From positions 124,001 to 188,000 of the forward strand of contig NZ_UAUU01000009.1 in assembly GCF_900457465.1 (NCBI RefSeq): a stretch of DNA of 64,000 bases. Reading direction: 5' to 3'. This stretch comes from Sphingobacterium multivorum. GTDB lineage: Bacteria > Bacteroidota > Bacteroidia > Sphingobacteriales > Sphingobacteriaceae. How positions within the stretch are numbered: position 1 is the stretch's first letter; each line of letters begins with the position of its first letter. Position numbers and translations under genes: made by a program. Below, one piece after another: positions 26,842 through 35,666 of the stretch. The notes beneath the pieces are model-generated. The model searched no databases and had not been told where the DNA came from. It saw nothing but the letters and a program-made list of their open reading frames with translations.

Positions 26842-27993
26842 TTAGCTTTTGTTCTCAATAATCAATTCCTTACCGTGAACTTCAAATCGAAGGTCACTGA
26901 CATACGATAACATCTCCAACACTTGAGAAAGTTTTACATCGCGCTGTATACTACCGCTATATTCTTTGCTGAGTTGCACATTGCCCCTAAATTTCACATC
27001 CAGATCGTACCATCGGGACAGTTGATGAGCAATATTTACAATCGTTTCCTTTTTAAAGTAAAATTCATTGTTATGCCAAGCTAAATCCTGCTGAATATCA
27101 GCATTCCCCTTTATCATATTATTTTTCGAAAGGGAAGCAAATTCACCTGGATTCAATTCTAATTTATTTTCCTTTTGTCGCACCTCTACTTTACCTTCGA
27201 CTAGCGTTGCACGGATATCATCGTGGTAAGCGAATACATTGAAATGCGTACCCAAAACCTTGATTTCTCCAGCTTTTGAATCAACGTAAAAAGGCTTTTT
27301 AGCGTCATGTGCCACTTCAAAATAGGCCTCTCCCTCTAAACTCACCCTTCTTTCATCTGCTGAAAATTGCGCCGGAAAATTTAATTTCGACTGTGCATTA
27401 ACCCAAACTTTGGTACCATCGCTCAAAGTGATTTTATAATAACTTGCACGTGGCACTATGAGCGAATTCAAACGAGATACTTGCTGGTTTTTATCGTTTT
27501 TAACGATTAATTCCGCGCCATTTCCAACAAATGTCTTATTTGTATGGTAGGTTTTGGACGTCTTGTTATTAAGCACAACTTTTTCACCATTGGACAAATG
27601 TAAAATAGCCCCACTCTGTGCGGGTTCGACATCCTGCTCCAAATTCAAAGTTAGATTATGTACAGCATCTTCATCTGTCTTCAAATAACTGCTCTGCCAT
27701 AGATAGAAAAATGTGGCCAATAGAAGTAACGATGCGGCAATACTGATAAACCACTTATAATTAGATTTATTATTCCTGCTGTTAAGCTTTTCCCAAGCTC
27801 TATTTGCATCCAATTGCTTAACAACAGCTAAATCTTGTTCAATACTCTTTGCTTTTCGAAATGATTCTAGAAGCCGTCTGTTTTGGTCACTAGCTTGTAG
27901 CCACTCTTCAAATTGTTTTTGTTCTAATTCGGTCAATTGACCAAATAAAAATTTTTGAAGCAGCTGAGAGATATGCCCTGAGTTTTCTTCCAT
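26842..27993 (-). CDS. FecR family anti-sigma factor (cassette 1)
   Basis: 383 residues. The cytoplasmic N-terminal part (about 1-78) binds the ECF sigma factor; one transmembrane helix lies at about 80-100 (WFISIAASLLLLATFFYLW). The periplasmic FecR domain has VPRASYYKITLSDGTKVWVN, LEGEAYFEVAHDAKKPF and VLGTHFNVFAY, then a C-terminal DUF4974 domain (VNIAHQLSRWYDLDV, LEMLSYVSDLRFE). It receives the signal from the STN domain of the SusC encoded next. The sigma gene lies 45 bp upstream. Confidence 0.94.
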   Translation of the reverse strand: MEENSGHISQLLQKFLFGQLTELEQKQFEEWLQASDQNRRLLESFRKAKSIEQDLAVVKQLDANRAWEKLNSRNNKSNYKWFISIAASLLLLATFFYLWQSSYLKTDEDAVHNLTLNLEQDVEPAQSGAILHLSNGEKVVLNNKTSKTYHTNKTFVGNGAELIVKNDKNQQVSRLNSLIVPRASYYKITLSDGTKVWVNAQSKLNFPAQFSADERRVSLEGEAYFEVAHDAKKPFYVDSKAGEIKVLGTHFNVFAYHDDIRATLVEGKVEVRQKENKLELNPGEFASLSKNNMIKGNADIQQDLAWHNNEFYFKKETIVNIAHQLSRWYDLDVKFRGNVQLSKEYSGSIQRDVKLSQVLEMLSYVSDLRFEVHGKELIIENKS

Positions 27994-28038
27994 ATTGTAC
28001 AGTAAAGAAACTTAAGGCAGGAAAAGGGTGACAAGAAT

Positions 28039-28566
28039 TTAAATATTTTTTAACAAAAATATAATAAGGGGTAAAAACTCAGGATTTAGTCGTTTTAAAA
28101 GCATTTTCATACCGCGCTGTTTTTGGGTTTTTACGGTATTGATGCTAATTTTCAATTCCCGGGTTATTTCAAGATTAGACAAGCCATCTAAATAGCCAAG
28201 GCGAAAGACTTGTTGACAAGAGGTTGGCATCTGTTCGATAATTCTGTAAATTTCCTGGATAGCCTCGCTATGAATCATGTTCAATTCAAGGGCTATATTA
28301 TCCTCTTCTGTAAAACCGACAACATTCCAATATCTTTGTTGTACTTTTTCGTGGCGAATATGATTGTAACAGGCGAAACGAACCGAACTATACAAGTAAT
28401 TTTTAACGGCAATCTCATTGTCGCTGACCTGATCGGTGTTTTTAAAATAAGCGACAAATGAATCTTGAACCAGGTCTTCAGCTACAGCTAAATCACCAAC
28501 AATTTTCCAAGCAAAGTGGCACAACCCGTTATAGTGTGTTTTAAATAATACTTCTTCCTTCTGCAT
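28039..28566 (-). CDS. ECF RNA polymerase sigma-70 factor, Bacteroidetes expansion type (cassette 1)
   Basis: 175 residues. Sigma region 2 is FAWKIVGDLAVAEDLVQDSFVAYF (about 18-41), followed by YLYSSVRFACYNHIRHEK. Region 4 has the helix-turn-helix with GYLDGLSNLEITRELKISINTVKTQKQRG (about 124-152). It is predicted to direct transcription of its cognate SusC operon when released by FecR. An 18-bp perfect palindrome lies about 60 bp before the start (28627-28644), which suggests control by another regulator or autoregulation. Confidence 0.94.
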   Translation of the reverse strand: MQKEEVLFKTHYNGLCHFAWKIVGDLAVAEDLVQDSFVAYFKNTDQVSDNEIAVKNYLYSSVRFACYNHIRHEKVQQRYWNVVGFTEEDNIALELNMIHSEAIQEIYRIIEQMPTSCQQVFRLGYLDGLSNLEITRELKISINTVKTQKQRGMKMLLKRLNPEFLPLIIFLLKNI

Positions 28567-29045
28567 CGTTAAAGATCCCGCGACTACAAATTGTACTTCG
28601 TAGCGGATATTTTAGGACATGTATGTGCACTTACATGTAAGTGCTTAATAATTGTTTGGTAAAAGTGCTAAATATTTTTTACTATTCACACAAAAAAGTT
28701 ACCAAGCAGAATTTCATACTCTCTTTTTTCCTTATGAACTTAGAAAATCGGCAATGAAAAATAAAAGATAATTGCTTAAAAGGAAGTAAAAACAAAGAAT
28801 AACACACAAAATGAGTTTGTTCCCAAAAAGCCAATTTGTATTGTAACAAGAATTGTACTGTTATCCTTTTCAGCTTATATTCCTAAGGAATAGCTACAAT
28901 CTACTATACAGGACGCTCTATTTATGGCGATTTATCGACTATATCACTGAATCTCCAATTAGAAGGAAGCCAGAGTCGTTTAGCATAAGTAACTTTAGAA
29001 TCTAACAACAGATTTGGTTCGATATAAGTGACTCAAAACGGTAAA
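28567..29045. other. 479-bp intergenic region before sigma gene 1
   Basis: A/T-rich. It holds the 18-bp palindrome at 28627-28644 (GCACTTACATGTAAGTGC). No RNA gene, coding signal or clear TAnnTTTG box was seen elsewhere in it. No terminator is visible after the PH-like gene at 29046, so read-through from upstream is possible. Confidence 0.6.
28627..28644. promoter_or_regulatory. 18-bp perfect palindrome upstream of ECF sigma gene
   Basis: GCACTTACATGTAAGTGC is its own reverse complement and lies 60 bp before the sigma ATG (28566). Candidate operator for a dimeric regulator. The equivalent region of cassette 2 has no such site. Confidence 0.55.
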
Positions 29046-29486
29046 CTATTTACCTGCTATGACATCGATATTCGGTGCAATCTGTTTTAATTTATCAATA
29101 AATTCGGTAGGATTTTCTGGATCAACGAATATATCGTCGATCTTATTATAGTGCAGTACCATTCCTTTTCTATAAGGCCTTAAAATTGTAAGTCTCATCG
29201 TACCAAACCAGTCTACCTTATCAGTTTCTAATTTACATATAGAAGTAATATCTACAGACTTTGTACCCGAGACTGTCTTAATAAAAAGCTTATCACCTTC
29301 AATCCAATACCTTTTATAAAAGAATGTAAAATACCAAGTTATCGCGAATACGCCAAATAACAATAGTGTGCCTAGATACAGTCCTTTTTCAAGACCTCCA
29401 TAAGATAGCATCACGATAAATATAATCATCGCAACTCCCCAGATATAACTACCGAAGTTTATCTGTGTTTTAAAGACTTCTCTCAT
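29046..29486 (-). CDS. Membrane-anchored PH-like domain protein
   Basis: 146 residues. Two hydrophobic helices at about 12-32 and 36-56 are followed by a strand-rich domain (YWIEGDKLFIKTVSGTKSVDITSI, RLTILRPYRKGMVLHY, FVDPENPTEFIDKLKQ), which fits the bacterial PH-like (bPH_4) family often found with two N-terminal helices. Function unknown; it probably acts at the cytoplasmic membrane. It lies 29 bp after the broken DUF4369-like gene on the same strand. Confidence 0.65.
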   Translation of the reverse strand: MREVFKTQINFGSYIWGVAMIIFIVMLSYGGLEKGLYLGTLLLFGVFAITWYFTFFYKRYWIEGDKLFIKTVSGTKSVDITSICKLETDKVDWFGTMRLTILRPYRKGMVLHYNKIDDIFVDPENPTEFIDKLKQIAPNIDVIAGK

Positions 29487-29515
29487 AACTAATGATTTTT
29501 AATAGGTCTATTATT

Positions 29516-30328
29516 TTAATTACTATTGGCCAAATTCTGTCTCACGTTAAATTGAAACAAGTTATATATTTCACGATACCGTTCGACATCTTCTTTATTG
29601 TTTAACTGAATTTGATAAATACGATGAATGACCTCATTGTCAATATTCTCTTTCATAAAATCGATTTCTTCAGTTAACAGTTCGTTCTTCACATCAACCA
29701 ACCAGTCTTTTGATAAGAGCTTTTGTATTCGACCTTCTTCTTGCAAGAATCTATGATCACTATAACGTACTGCTACTTGCTGAAGACTATCTTTTTGATG
29801 TCTGTTTTTATCCTTATAACGATCCACTAATGTTAAGTATTCATTATATAACTTGTTGTTTTTTCCACCTGATACAACCGCCATTTTAATAGATTCGCTT
29901 CCATTTTTAGCCAACAGTAGTTCTTCTAACTCCGCTTGTTTACCAGGACTTTCAAGCAAGAACTTATATTTTCCGGACTCATTGGGATCGAGCCAAAATA
30001 TAGTTGAAATATAATACTTTGGTGTACCAAGTTCAGGCTGACGGGCAAATCGCTCAATCTCCTGCGGCTTCACCACATTCCGCTCCCACGAAAAAACTAT
30101 TTGATAAATCCCCTTTGGGAGCGATTTACTAGTTAAAACAAAATCTTCTTAATCTAATGTATCAGACATCATCTTTTCACCTGTCTCGAAACTATATAAA
30201 TCGATATAGAAGGGAGCTGATATGGGAATCTTTCCTATAATTTCAGTCTTTATCACATGAGTATGCCTATAACAAGCACAAAAAATAAGAACTGAAAAAA
30301 AGATAAGTAGGTTAAGAATTTTTATCAT
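29516..30328 (-). pseudogene. DUF4369-like lipoprotein gene split by in-frame TAA
   Basis: The reading frame from ATG 30328 (or GTG 30340) gives a signal/lipobox start (LLIFFSVLIFCACY) and strands ending SFETGEKMMSDTLD, then a TAA at 30149-30151. Without a frame change it continues EDFVLTSKSLPKGIYQIVFSW to a stop at 29516. The joined protein has the DUF4369 pattern (xIxGK..., D-T-x, F-x-L, LPxGIYxI), often the N-terminal domain of thioredoxin-like lipoproteins. The C-terminal part here is helical and lacks a thioredoxin CxxC. The stop could be real, a sequencing error, or a division into two proteins, the second of which could start at GTG 30076. No function assigned. Confidence 0.6.
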
Positions 30329-30358
30329 AATCTTGCTCACTTGGCTTAGCCGTATTAT

Positions 30359-31402
30359 CTAAGATTTTCCAAACTGCTTATAGATCTCACCATTTTTTAT
30401 TTCAACAATAAAATGATTCTTCTCATACAAACTTTGATGCTCTGCTGGTAATCTATATAAGCCATCTGGTACATATTGGGTAAAGCTACTATTGGAGTAC
30501 AGTTTATTGTTAAAACCATTAAAATATATGCTAGTACTAGGCATAGGCTCTATTCGCGGATCTTGATAAATCTTTTCCCAAGTTGGTGCATATAAAGCGA
30601 AGCTAGAATTATAATTTATCTGTACAGTTTTTTGAACCTCAGGAAGAATATTTTCTTGGTTCGGCCCGCCAGTGTTACCTATATATATCCAACCAATATT
30701 TTGAACAACAGGATAAACAATGGTTTCATTTGAATTACCAGCAAAATATTGATTATAGATCTGTTCACTAATGTCTCTTGTTCCTACCAAGGTCTGTATC
30801 GCTGCTAAAAGATAAAATCCACTCCAAGGATCATAATGTGGTAAAGGATTAATATAGACATTCTCATAGCCATCATTTACGACCTGCTTAGAAAACAACA
30901 AAGTTCTTTCATTGATATCACTTACAATCAGGTTCTGAGCTATAAGAGATTTGTACGAAGAAATCAAACATTTCATTGTCGTCAAATTGGAAGAACCGAT
31001 ATAATGCGAAGGATTATCTAAATAAGTATAAATTACATCAGGAGTATAATCTATATTCACGTCGATTGGCTTGGGAGTCCATGGCTGAGGTCCAACAGGT
31101 GTATTCGGTGATGTTGAAGCTGAGCATGCCAAACCTGATTGAATCAGCTGCGACATTTTCGTTGCAAAGTCGTAATTTGACACGTCATGTGTACCAGCAT
31201 ATCTCATATATCGCATCGTAGAATCATTGTATTTTTCTGCACAAGAATTAAATTCTGTAGCTGAAACAACTACCTTCTCAATAAACTCGTTGTCTTTACT
31301 AGCAGCAAATTTTTGCGACCTATTTGGGTCTAATGAATTTTTACCACATCCCCCAATAAACAGTAATCCAAGAATTAAAATACTTTTATAAAATTCTTTC
31401 AT
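30359..31402 (-). CDS. Hypothetical lipoprotein downstream of cassette 2
   Basis: 347 residues from ATG at 31402, chosen because MKEFYKSILILGLLFIGGC is a good lipoprotein signal (Cys about 19); the longer reading to 31513 overlaps the 3' end of the upstream DUF4302 gene. After a variable start there is a Pro-rich stretch (SPNTPVGPQPWTPKP) and then an alpha/beta region with a Trp/Tyr-rich centre (NIGWIYIGNTGG). No family recognised. It lies 70 bp downstream of the DUF4302 stop, so it may be part of the same surface lipoprotein set. Confidence 0.55.
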   Translation of the reverse strand: MKEFYKSILILGLLFIGGCGKNSLDPNRSQKFAASKDNEFIEKVVVSATEFNSCAEKYNDSTMRYMRYAGTHDVSNYDFATKMSQLIQSGLACSASTSPNTPVGPQPWTPKPIDVNIDYTPDVIYTYLDNPSHYIGSSNLTTMKCLISSYKSLIAQNLIVSDINERTLLFSKQVVNDGYENVYINPLPHYDPWSGFYLLAAIQTLVGTRDISEQIYNQYFAGNSNETIVYPVVQNIGWIYIGNTGGPNQENILPEVQKTVQINYNSSFALYAPTWEKIYQDPRIEPMPSTSIYFNGFNNKLYSNSSFTQYVPDGLYRLPAEHQSLYEKNHFIVEIKNGEIYKQFGKS

Positions 31403-31472
31403 AGCAACATCATTATAAATAGAAATATCAGTATCGACCCGACCACCGCCCGATCGATACTGAAATAAAACA

Positions 31473-32804
31473 TTAATTATTTTGACCTGTAAAATAAAAA
31501 TCAGGATGCTCAACGCTCTTAAATTGAGACATGACTTCTCCGGTTTCGGAATTCACAAAGTACCCCAGTTCAAACGTGTCAACATTAATCCGCTCCTGCA
31601 GTAAATAGCGAACATCGTTGTAAAGTGCTCCATCATTTCCCGTAGGTGTCCCACTTAATGTAAATTTAAATTTACCATTTTCAACTGTATAGGTATAGTT
31701 ATAGGTTAGGTTGAATGTCTTCGAACCTTCGTATGTCGTATTAAACACAACAGACATCCTTTTATTAACCGATTGGAACTTAAAATCTATAGTCCTTAAA
31801 ATAAAGAAATTAACCCCGTCGAATGCCCATCTATTAATTCCTGCTTTTGCTTGCGCTTTACGTGTTGCAAAATTTGTACTCCAGCCATTATACGTCGTCA
31901 CATCCGGAATTGTAATCACAGAGAAACTTGCCCCTAACGCTGTAAGATACGGAACCACAGAAGAAGAATTAATTTTCAACGGATATTCCTTACCATCTTT
32001 GTCAAGACCAACAAGAGAATTTTCATCTTTCCATATGAAACGCTGTAGTTGAATATTATTTATCAGCACGCCGCCAACGATTTCAATACCGTCAATTGTA
32101 TTACAGAATTCAACAAAAGAAGAAGAAAAGCTTCCATCAGAATTGGCTGTAATAATAGACATTCTTTTGGTTCGAAAACCAAATGCCAATTCTGCTTCCA
32201 CATTGCCCACAACAATGGAGGTCAAGGGGTTTTTCTTAAAAAATGCTTTGTTTTTATTAATTACATCAAGATAGCCCTTCGAAGTATATTTTTTTGCTTC
32301 ATCTTCTTTTGCTTTAACCAGAATAAGCGGTTTAATAAACTTCCGTCCCTGAAAGAACAAGGTATCGCCATGGGTCTTCACGTAATCGTATTCATTATCA
32401 CTACCATGTCCCTTCCCAGCTGTTCCACCAAAAACACTTGGATCTGGGTCTTGCAACATAGTAATATAGTTATACGTGTCAAAAGAAAGCGTAGCATACA
32501 TTATCTGACGTATGCGATAGGTAGACTCTTTTATTACGGAAGACGTAGTCTCGTTCAAATCCGCAACCATCTTTAATCGATCATTTTCACCAAACTGCAT
32601 ATAGAAGCCATATCCCCCTTTGGATATCTCCGTGGTTGTATAAGCTTTCCATCCATATGGTGCATCTACCAATGTCTTTTTAACATACAATAATGTATCG
32701 GAAATCCTATCATCGGGATTGCCGAATATGGGATCCATTTCTTTTGGTTTGCTACAACTGAAAGCCAATAGGACCAAAAACATTAAATAAAATATCTTTT
32801 TCAT
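31473..32804 (-). CDS. DUF4302 lipoprotein, long form (cassette 2)
   Basis: 443 residues, 156 more than the cassette 1 homolog. Lipobox cysteine about 17 (LLAFSCSKPKEMD). Shared family features are DRISDTLLYVKKTLVDAPYGWKAY, GGYGFYMQFGENDRLKMV and FDTYNYITMLQDP. The extra C-terminal part is strand-rich (FNTTYEGSKTFNLTYNYTY) and resembles the C-terminal extension of the metallohydrolase next to it. Predicted surface lipoprotein working with SusC/SusD; role unknown. It starts 3 bp after the metallohydrolase gene. Confidence 0.82.
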   Translation of the reverse strand: MKKIFYLMFLVLLAFSCSKPKEMDPIFGNPDDRISDTLLYVKKTLVDAPYGWKAYTTTEISKGGYGFYMQFGENDRLKMVADLNETTSSVIKESTYRIRQIMYATLSFDTYNYITMLQDPDPSVFGGTAGKGHGSDNEYDYVKTHGDTLFFQGRKFIKPLILVKAKEDEAKKYTSKGYLDVINKNKAFFKKNPLTSIVVGNVEAELAFGFRTKRMSIITANSDGSFSSSFVEFCNTIDGIEIVGGVLINNIQLQRFIWKDENSLVGLDKDGKEYPLKINSSSVVPYLTALGASFSVITIPDVTTYNGWSTNFATRKAQAKAGINRWAFDGVNFFILRTIDFKFQSVNKRMSVVFNTTYEGSKTFNLTYNYTYTVENGKFKFTLSGTPTGNDGALYNDVRYLLQERINVDTFELGYFVNSETGEVMSQFKSVEHPDFYFTGQNN

Positions 32805-32807
32805 AAT

Positions 32808-34178
32808 CTAATACTTCCTCAAATTTACTTTGCCCATAAATGTTGCATTTGGATCCTTTGTATCTTTTAAGATCATAAATTGCAGATAATCGCTCGGATT
32901 GACCGACAAATCAACTTGTTTCCAGTCGGCCGAAAAACTAGTACTGCCCAAATAATCGATCAGGGGTTTCGTATCTTTTAATACCCAGTCAATGTTACCA
33001 TTACCATAATTATTGCCTGTCCCTTGGGTCGCCGACTTAGCGATTTTAAATGTATTGTCTGTATTTTTTACAATATCAAAATCGTAGGATGCCGTGTAGG
33101 TTACACTATTATCGCCAAAACCGATGTTTAATGTCGCCTTTGTGGCGGAGACAAACTGGAAGGTCATTGATTTGGTGGTCCAGCCTCCGAGCTCATCCAA
33201 AATTGCCATAAATAATGATCTTTGCTTGCTGGAAATCGTGTTTTCTAATCCCCAGGTGTTTCGGATATCCCAGTCCAACGAACCAACATAGTCATTGCTC
33301 AATGCTGTTGTGGCGGAATACCGGCTAGATTTATATTTTTCCGCCATGACGCGCTGAAATTCAATCTGCAATTGCGTTACATCGATGTTAAAATTCTGCA
33401 TCATATAATCCCGTACAATCGCTTCTTTTTGTTTAAACTTGGGATAAGCATCCTTTCCACTATCGTAAGCAAAATCGTCATAATACAATTGACCAGCGAC
33501 GATTAAATGTGATAAGACTTCAGCAAAATCTTCTCCTATCGACTTTCTCGAATAAGGTGTAATGAAGCCCAATGATCTTGCTTTTGCCTGGTCATTCTCC
33601 TGTGCAGTCCAATTCGAATAATAATCACCTGCACAGATTTTTCCGAACTCAGCAGGGATAAATCTCATCTGATTAAGGATATGGGTAAATTCATGGTGAA
33701 TAACCTGAAGGTTACCAGTTACAGAATTTGAATTCGCAATGTCAAAATTATTAACCCCATACAATGTGATCCGTCTACCTCCGTCTGCAGTTCCACCTTT
33801 TACTGAACCATCCACATCGTAGTCACCTGATCCAAATAAAGCAAACTGTTTGGGTGTGTATGTTTTTATAAAGGGTACTCCCCCAATTTTCTTATAAACA
33901 TCCAAAAAACCATTAATTACCACATCCATTTGTGGAATAACCTTGGATTCGTCTGCCGGTGCTATATTTTTATTGATATCATGCATATTTCGCTGATACC
34001 GATAGACTACTTCAATATTATAGGGATCGGTCAAATTCTTTGTAATCCATTCGTCAATAGTTCCTGGAACAAAGGTGTCGTAATTTTCAATTTTAGTATT
34101 CAGCTTCTCCTCTTTTACACAGGAATATAAACTAGCGAACAGACCGACTATTATACATGTTTTTGTTATCGTTTTCAT
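32808..34178 (-). CDS. Substrate import-associated zinc metallohydrolase lipoprotein (cassette 2)
   Basis: 456 residues from ATG at 34178; the reading further upstream runs into the SusD gene. Lipobox cysteine at about 20 (ASLYSCVKEE). Zinc motif HEFTH at about 162-166 in IHHEFTHILNQM; likely third ligand in GEDFAEVLSHL (about 216-226). Compared with the 304-residue paralog it carries a C-terminal extension of about 150 residues of strand-rich sequence after AILDELGGW. It may bind the substrate as a separate domain. It starts 4 bp after the SusD stop codon. Confidence 0.85.
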   Translation of the reverse strand: MKTITKTCIIVGLFASLYSCVKEEKLNTKIENYDTFVPGTIDEWITKNLTDPYNIEVVYRYQRNMHDINKNIAPADESKVIPQMDVVINGFLDVYKKIGGVPFIKTYTPKQFALFGSGDYDVDGSVKGGTADGGRRITLYGVNNFDIANSNSVTGNLQVIHHEFTHILNQMRFIPAEFGKICAGDYYSNWTAQENDQAKARSLGFITPYSRKSIGEDFAEVLSHLIVAGQLYYDDFAYDSGKDAYPKFKQKEAIVRDYMMQNFNIDVTQLQIEFQRVMAEKYKSSRYSATTALSNDYVGSLDWDIRNTWGLENTISSKQRSLFMAILDELGGWTTKSMTFQFVSATKATLNIGFGDNSVTYTASYDFDIVKNTDNTFKIAKSATQGTGNNYGNGNIDWVLKDTKPLIDYLGSTSFSADWKQVDLSVNPSDYLQFMILKDTKDPNATFMGKVNLRKY

Positions 34179-34182
34179 AAAA

Positions 34183-35655
34183 TTACCTTGGATTTTGTTC
34201 AACACCTGACAACTTCGCTTCTTGTGGGATCTGGAAAACACGTCTTGGATCCTCAGGCTTTAATTCGATATAAGACTCACTCTCATCGTTGGCAATAACA
34301 AGATGTCTTACTGTTATGCCTTTACGAATAATATCGAACCAACGTAAACCCATCGACATAAATCCAACTTGTTTAAATTGTAGAACCGTCTGAATAAGTG
34401 CTTCCTTATCATCTTGAACACCAAAAAATGCTTTGGATTTTGCAGCTGTTACAGCATGGTTTGTAGGATTGTAACCATCTATTCGATTGCTTGCCATTAA
34501 ATTCATATCGGCAATACCAGCTGCATTATTTCCCAATTCCAAATAGGCCTCTGCTCGATTCATTAGTGCCTCATCTGTAATTAATACCGGGACCATAAGC
34601 ATAGGAAATCCTGTATTTGCGGTTGCATTTGTTACGTACCAAAATTCCTTCCAGATATAAGTAGTATAGTGTGGAGCACCATAGGAGACACCGAAATTAT
34701 AAAACTTCGCTCCTGCAGCCGTAGTACCATTATAAATCTTTTGAAACACATTGATACCCATAGCATAACGATTATTCCACCAGCGTTGATAACCACTGTA
34801 AGTTTCGTTAATCAGCAAGCTATAAGGTTGATCGGCTTTGGAAAAGACCGTATGCACCTCCTCGAAGGTCATTTTCTTGAATGTGGAATTATAGGGGATT
34901 AATTTTCCTGCAAAATTTCCTCCTGCAAAAATTTTGTTGGCATTGTCAACCACTTTTTGCCATTCGCCTGTAAACAAATAGAATCGAGATGCAAAGGCAT
35001 GCGCAGCAGCTGGTGTAAAATGGTATTTTGGTACATTCCATTCTGCTGGATTCCCGTCTAAAAGTGCTAATCCCTCTTCCAGATCCTTCCGAATATTATC
35101 ATAAACAGATTTCACCGTTCCACGATCATACTTCTTAATTACAACTGTCTCAGGTTCAGTAACATATGGAATACCAGGTGAAGTATTAGCCTCCGGATTT
35201 TTATAGTCGTAGACTTTTGCAAAGAAATTGACGAGCATAAAATGTGCATACGCCCTTGCAACTAGAGCCTCGCCTTTGAACGCTGCAATCTCTTTTCCGA
35301 AGTTATTCGTTTCAATTGCTGCCAAAGCATGGTTTGCAGCTGCAATTGCTGCGTAACAATTATTCCAGTAGCTATTGGGGCTGTCTGTATCATTGTTGTT
35401 GATGTCTTGCCAAAAATATAAGAAAGGAACTGGCTGGTATAGACCGCCTACCCCTTTATCTTCCACATTATCTGAATAGGTTTCGGCCATAGCAAGATAA
35501 TTACCAAAAGGGTAAGCTGAGGTAATCAGTCTTTTGACTTTATCAACCGAATTGATCTCGGCGCGCATATCCGGTTGCTGATCCAGATATTTGTTACAAC
35601 TGCTGAGTAGCAGCGTAGAAGAAATGAATAAATATTTAAGATTTGTAAGTTTCAT
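34183..35655 (-). CDS. SusD/RagB family nutrient-binding lipoprotein (cassette 2)
   Basis: 490 residues. Lipobox cysteine about 20 (LLLSSCNKYLDQQPD). RagB/SusD features: ARAYAHFMLVNFFAKVY, RGTVKSVYDNIRKDLEEGL, LMNRAEAYLELGNN, LQFKQVGFMSMGLRWFDIIRKG and EDPRRVFQIPQEA. It forms the surface lid of the SusC channel encoded directly upstream (11-bp gap). Similarity in layout to the gene at 21388 supports a duplicated operon. Confidence 0.92.
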   Translation of the reverse strand: MKLTNLKYLFISSTLLLSSCNKYLDQQPDMRAEINSVDKVKRLITSAYPFGNYLAMAETYSDNVEDKGVGGLYQPVPFLYFWQDINNNDTDSPNSYWNNCYAAIAAANHALAAIETNNFGKEIAAFKGEALVARAYAHFMLVNFFAKVYDYKNPEANTSPGIPYVTEPETVVIKKYDRGTVKSVYDNIRKDLEEGLALLDGNPAEWNVPKYHFTPAAAHAFASRFYLFTGEWQKVVDNANKIFAGGNFAGKLIPYNSTFKKMTFEEVHTVFSKADQPYSLLINETYSGYQRWWNNRYAMGINVFQKIYNGTTAAGAKFYNFGVSYGAPHYTTYIWKEFWYVTNATANTGFPMLMVPVLITDEALMNRAEAYLELGNNAAGIADMNLMASNRIDGYNPTNHAVTAAKSKAFFGVQDDKEALIQTVLQFKQVGFMSMGLRWFDIIRKGITVRHLVIANDESESYIELKPEDPRRVFQIPQEAKLSGVEQNPR

Positions 35656-35666
35656 AATTTAGTCGT

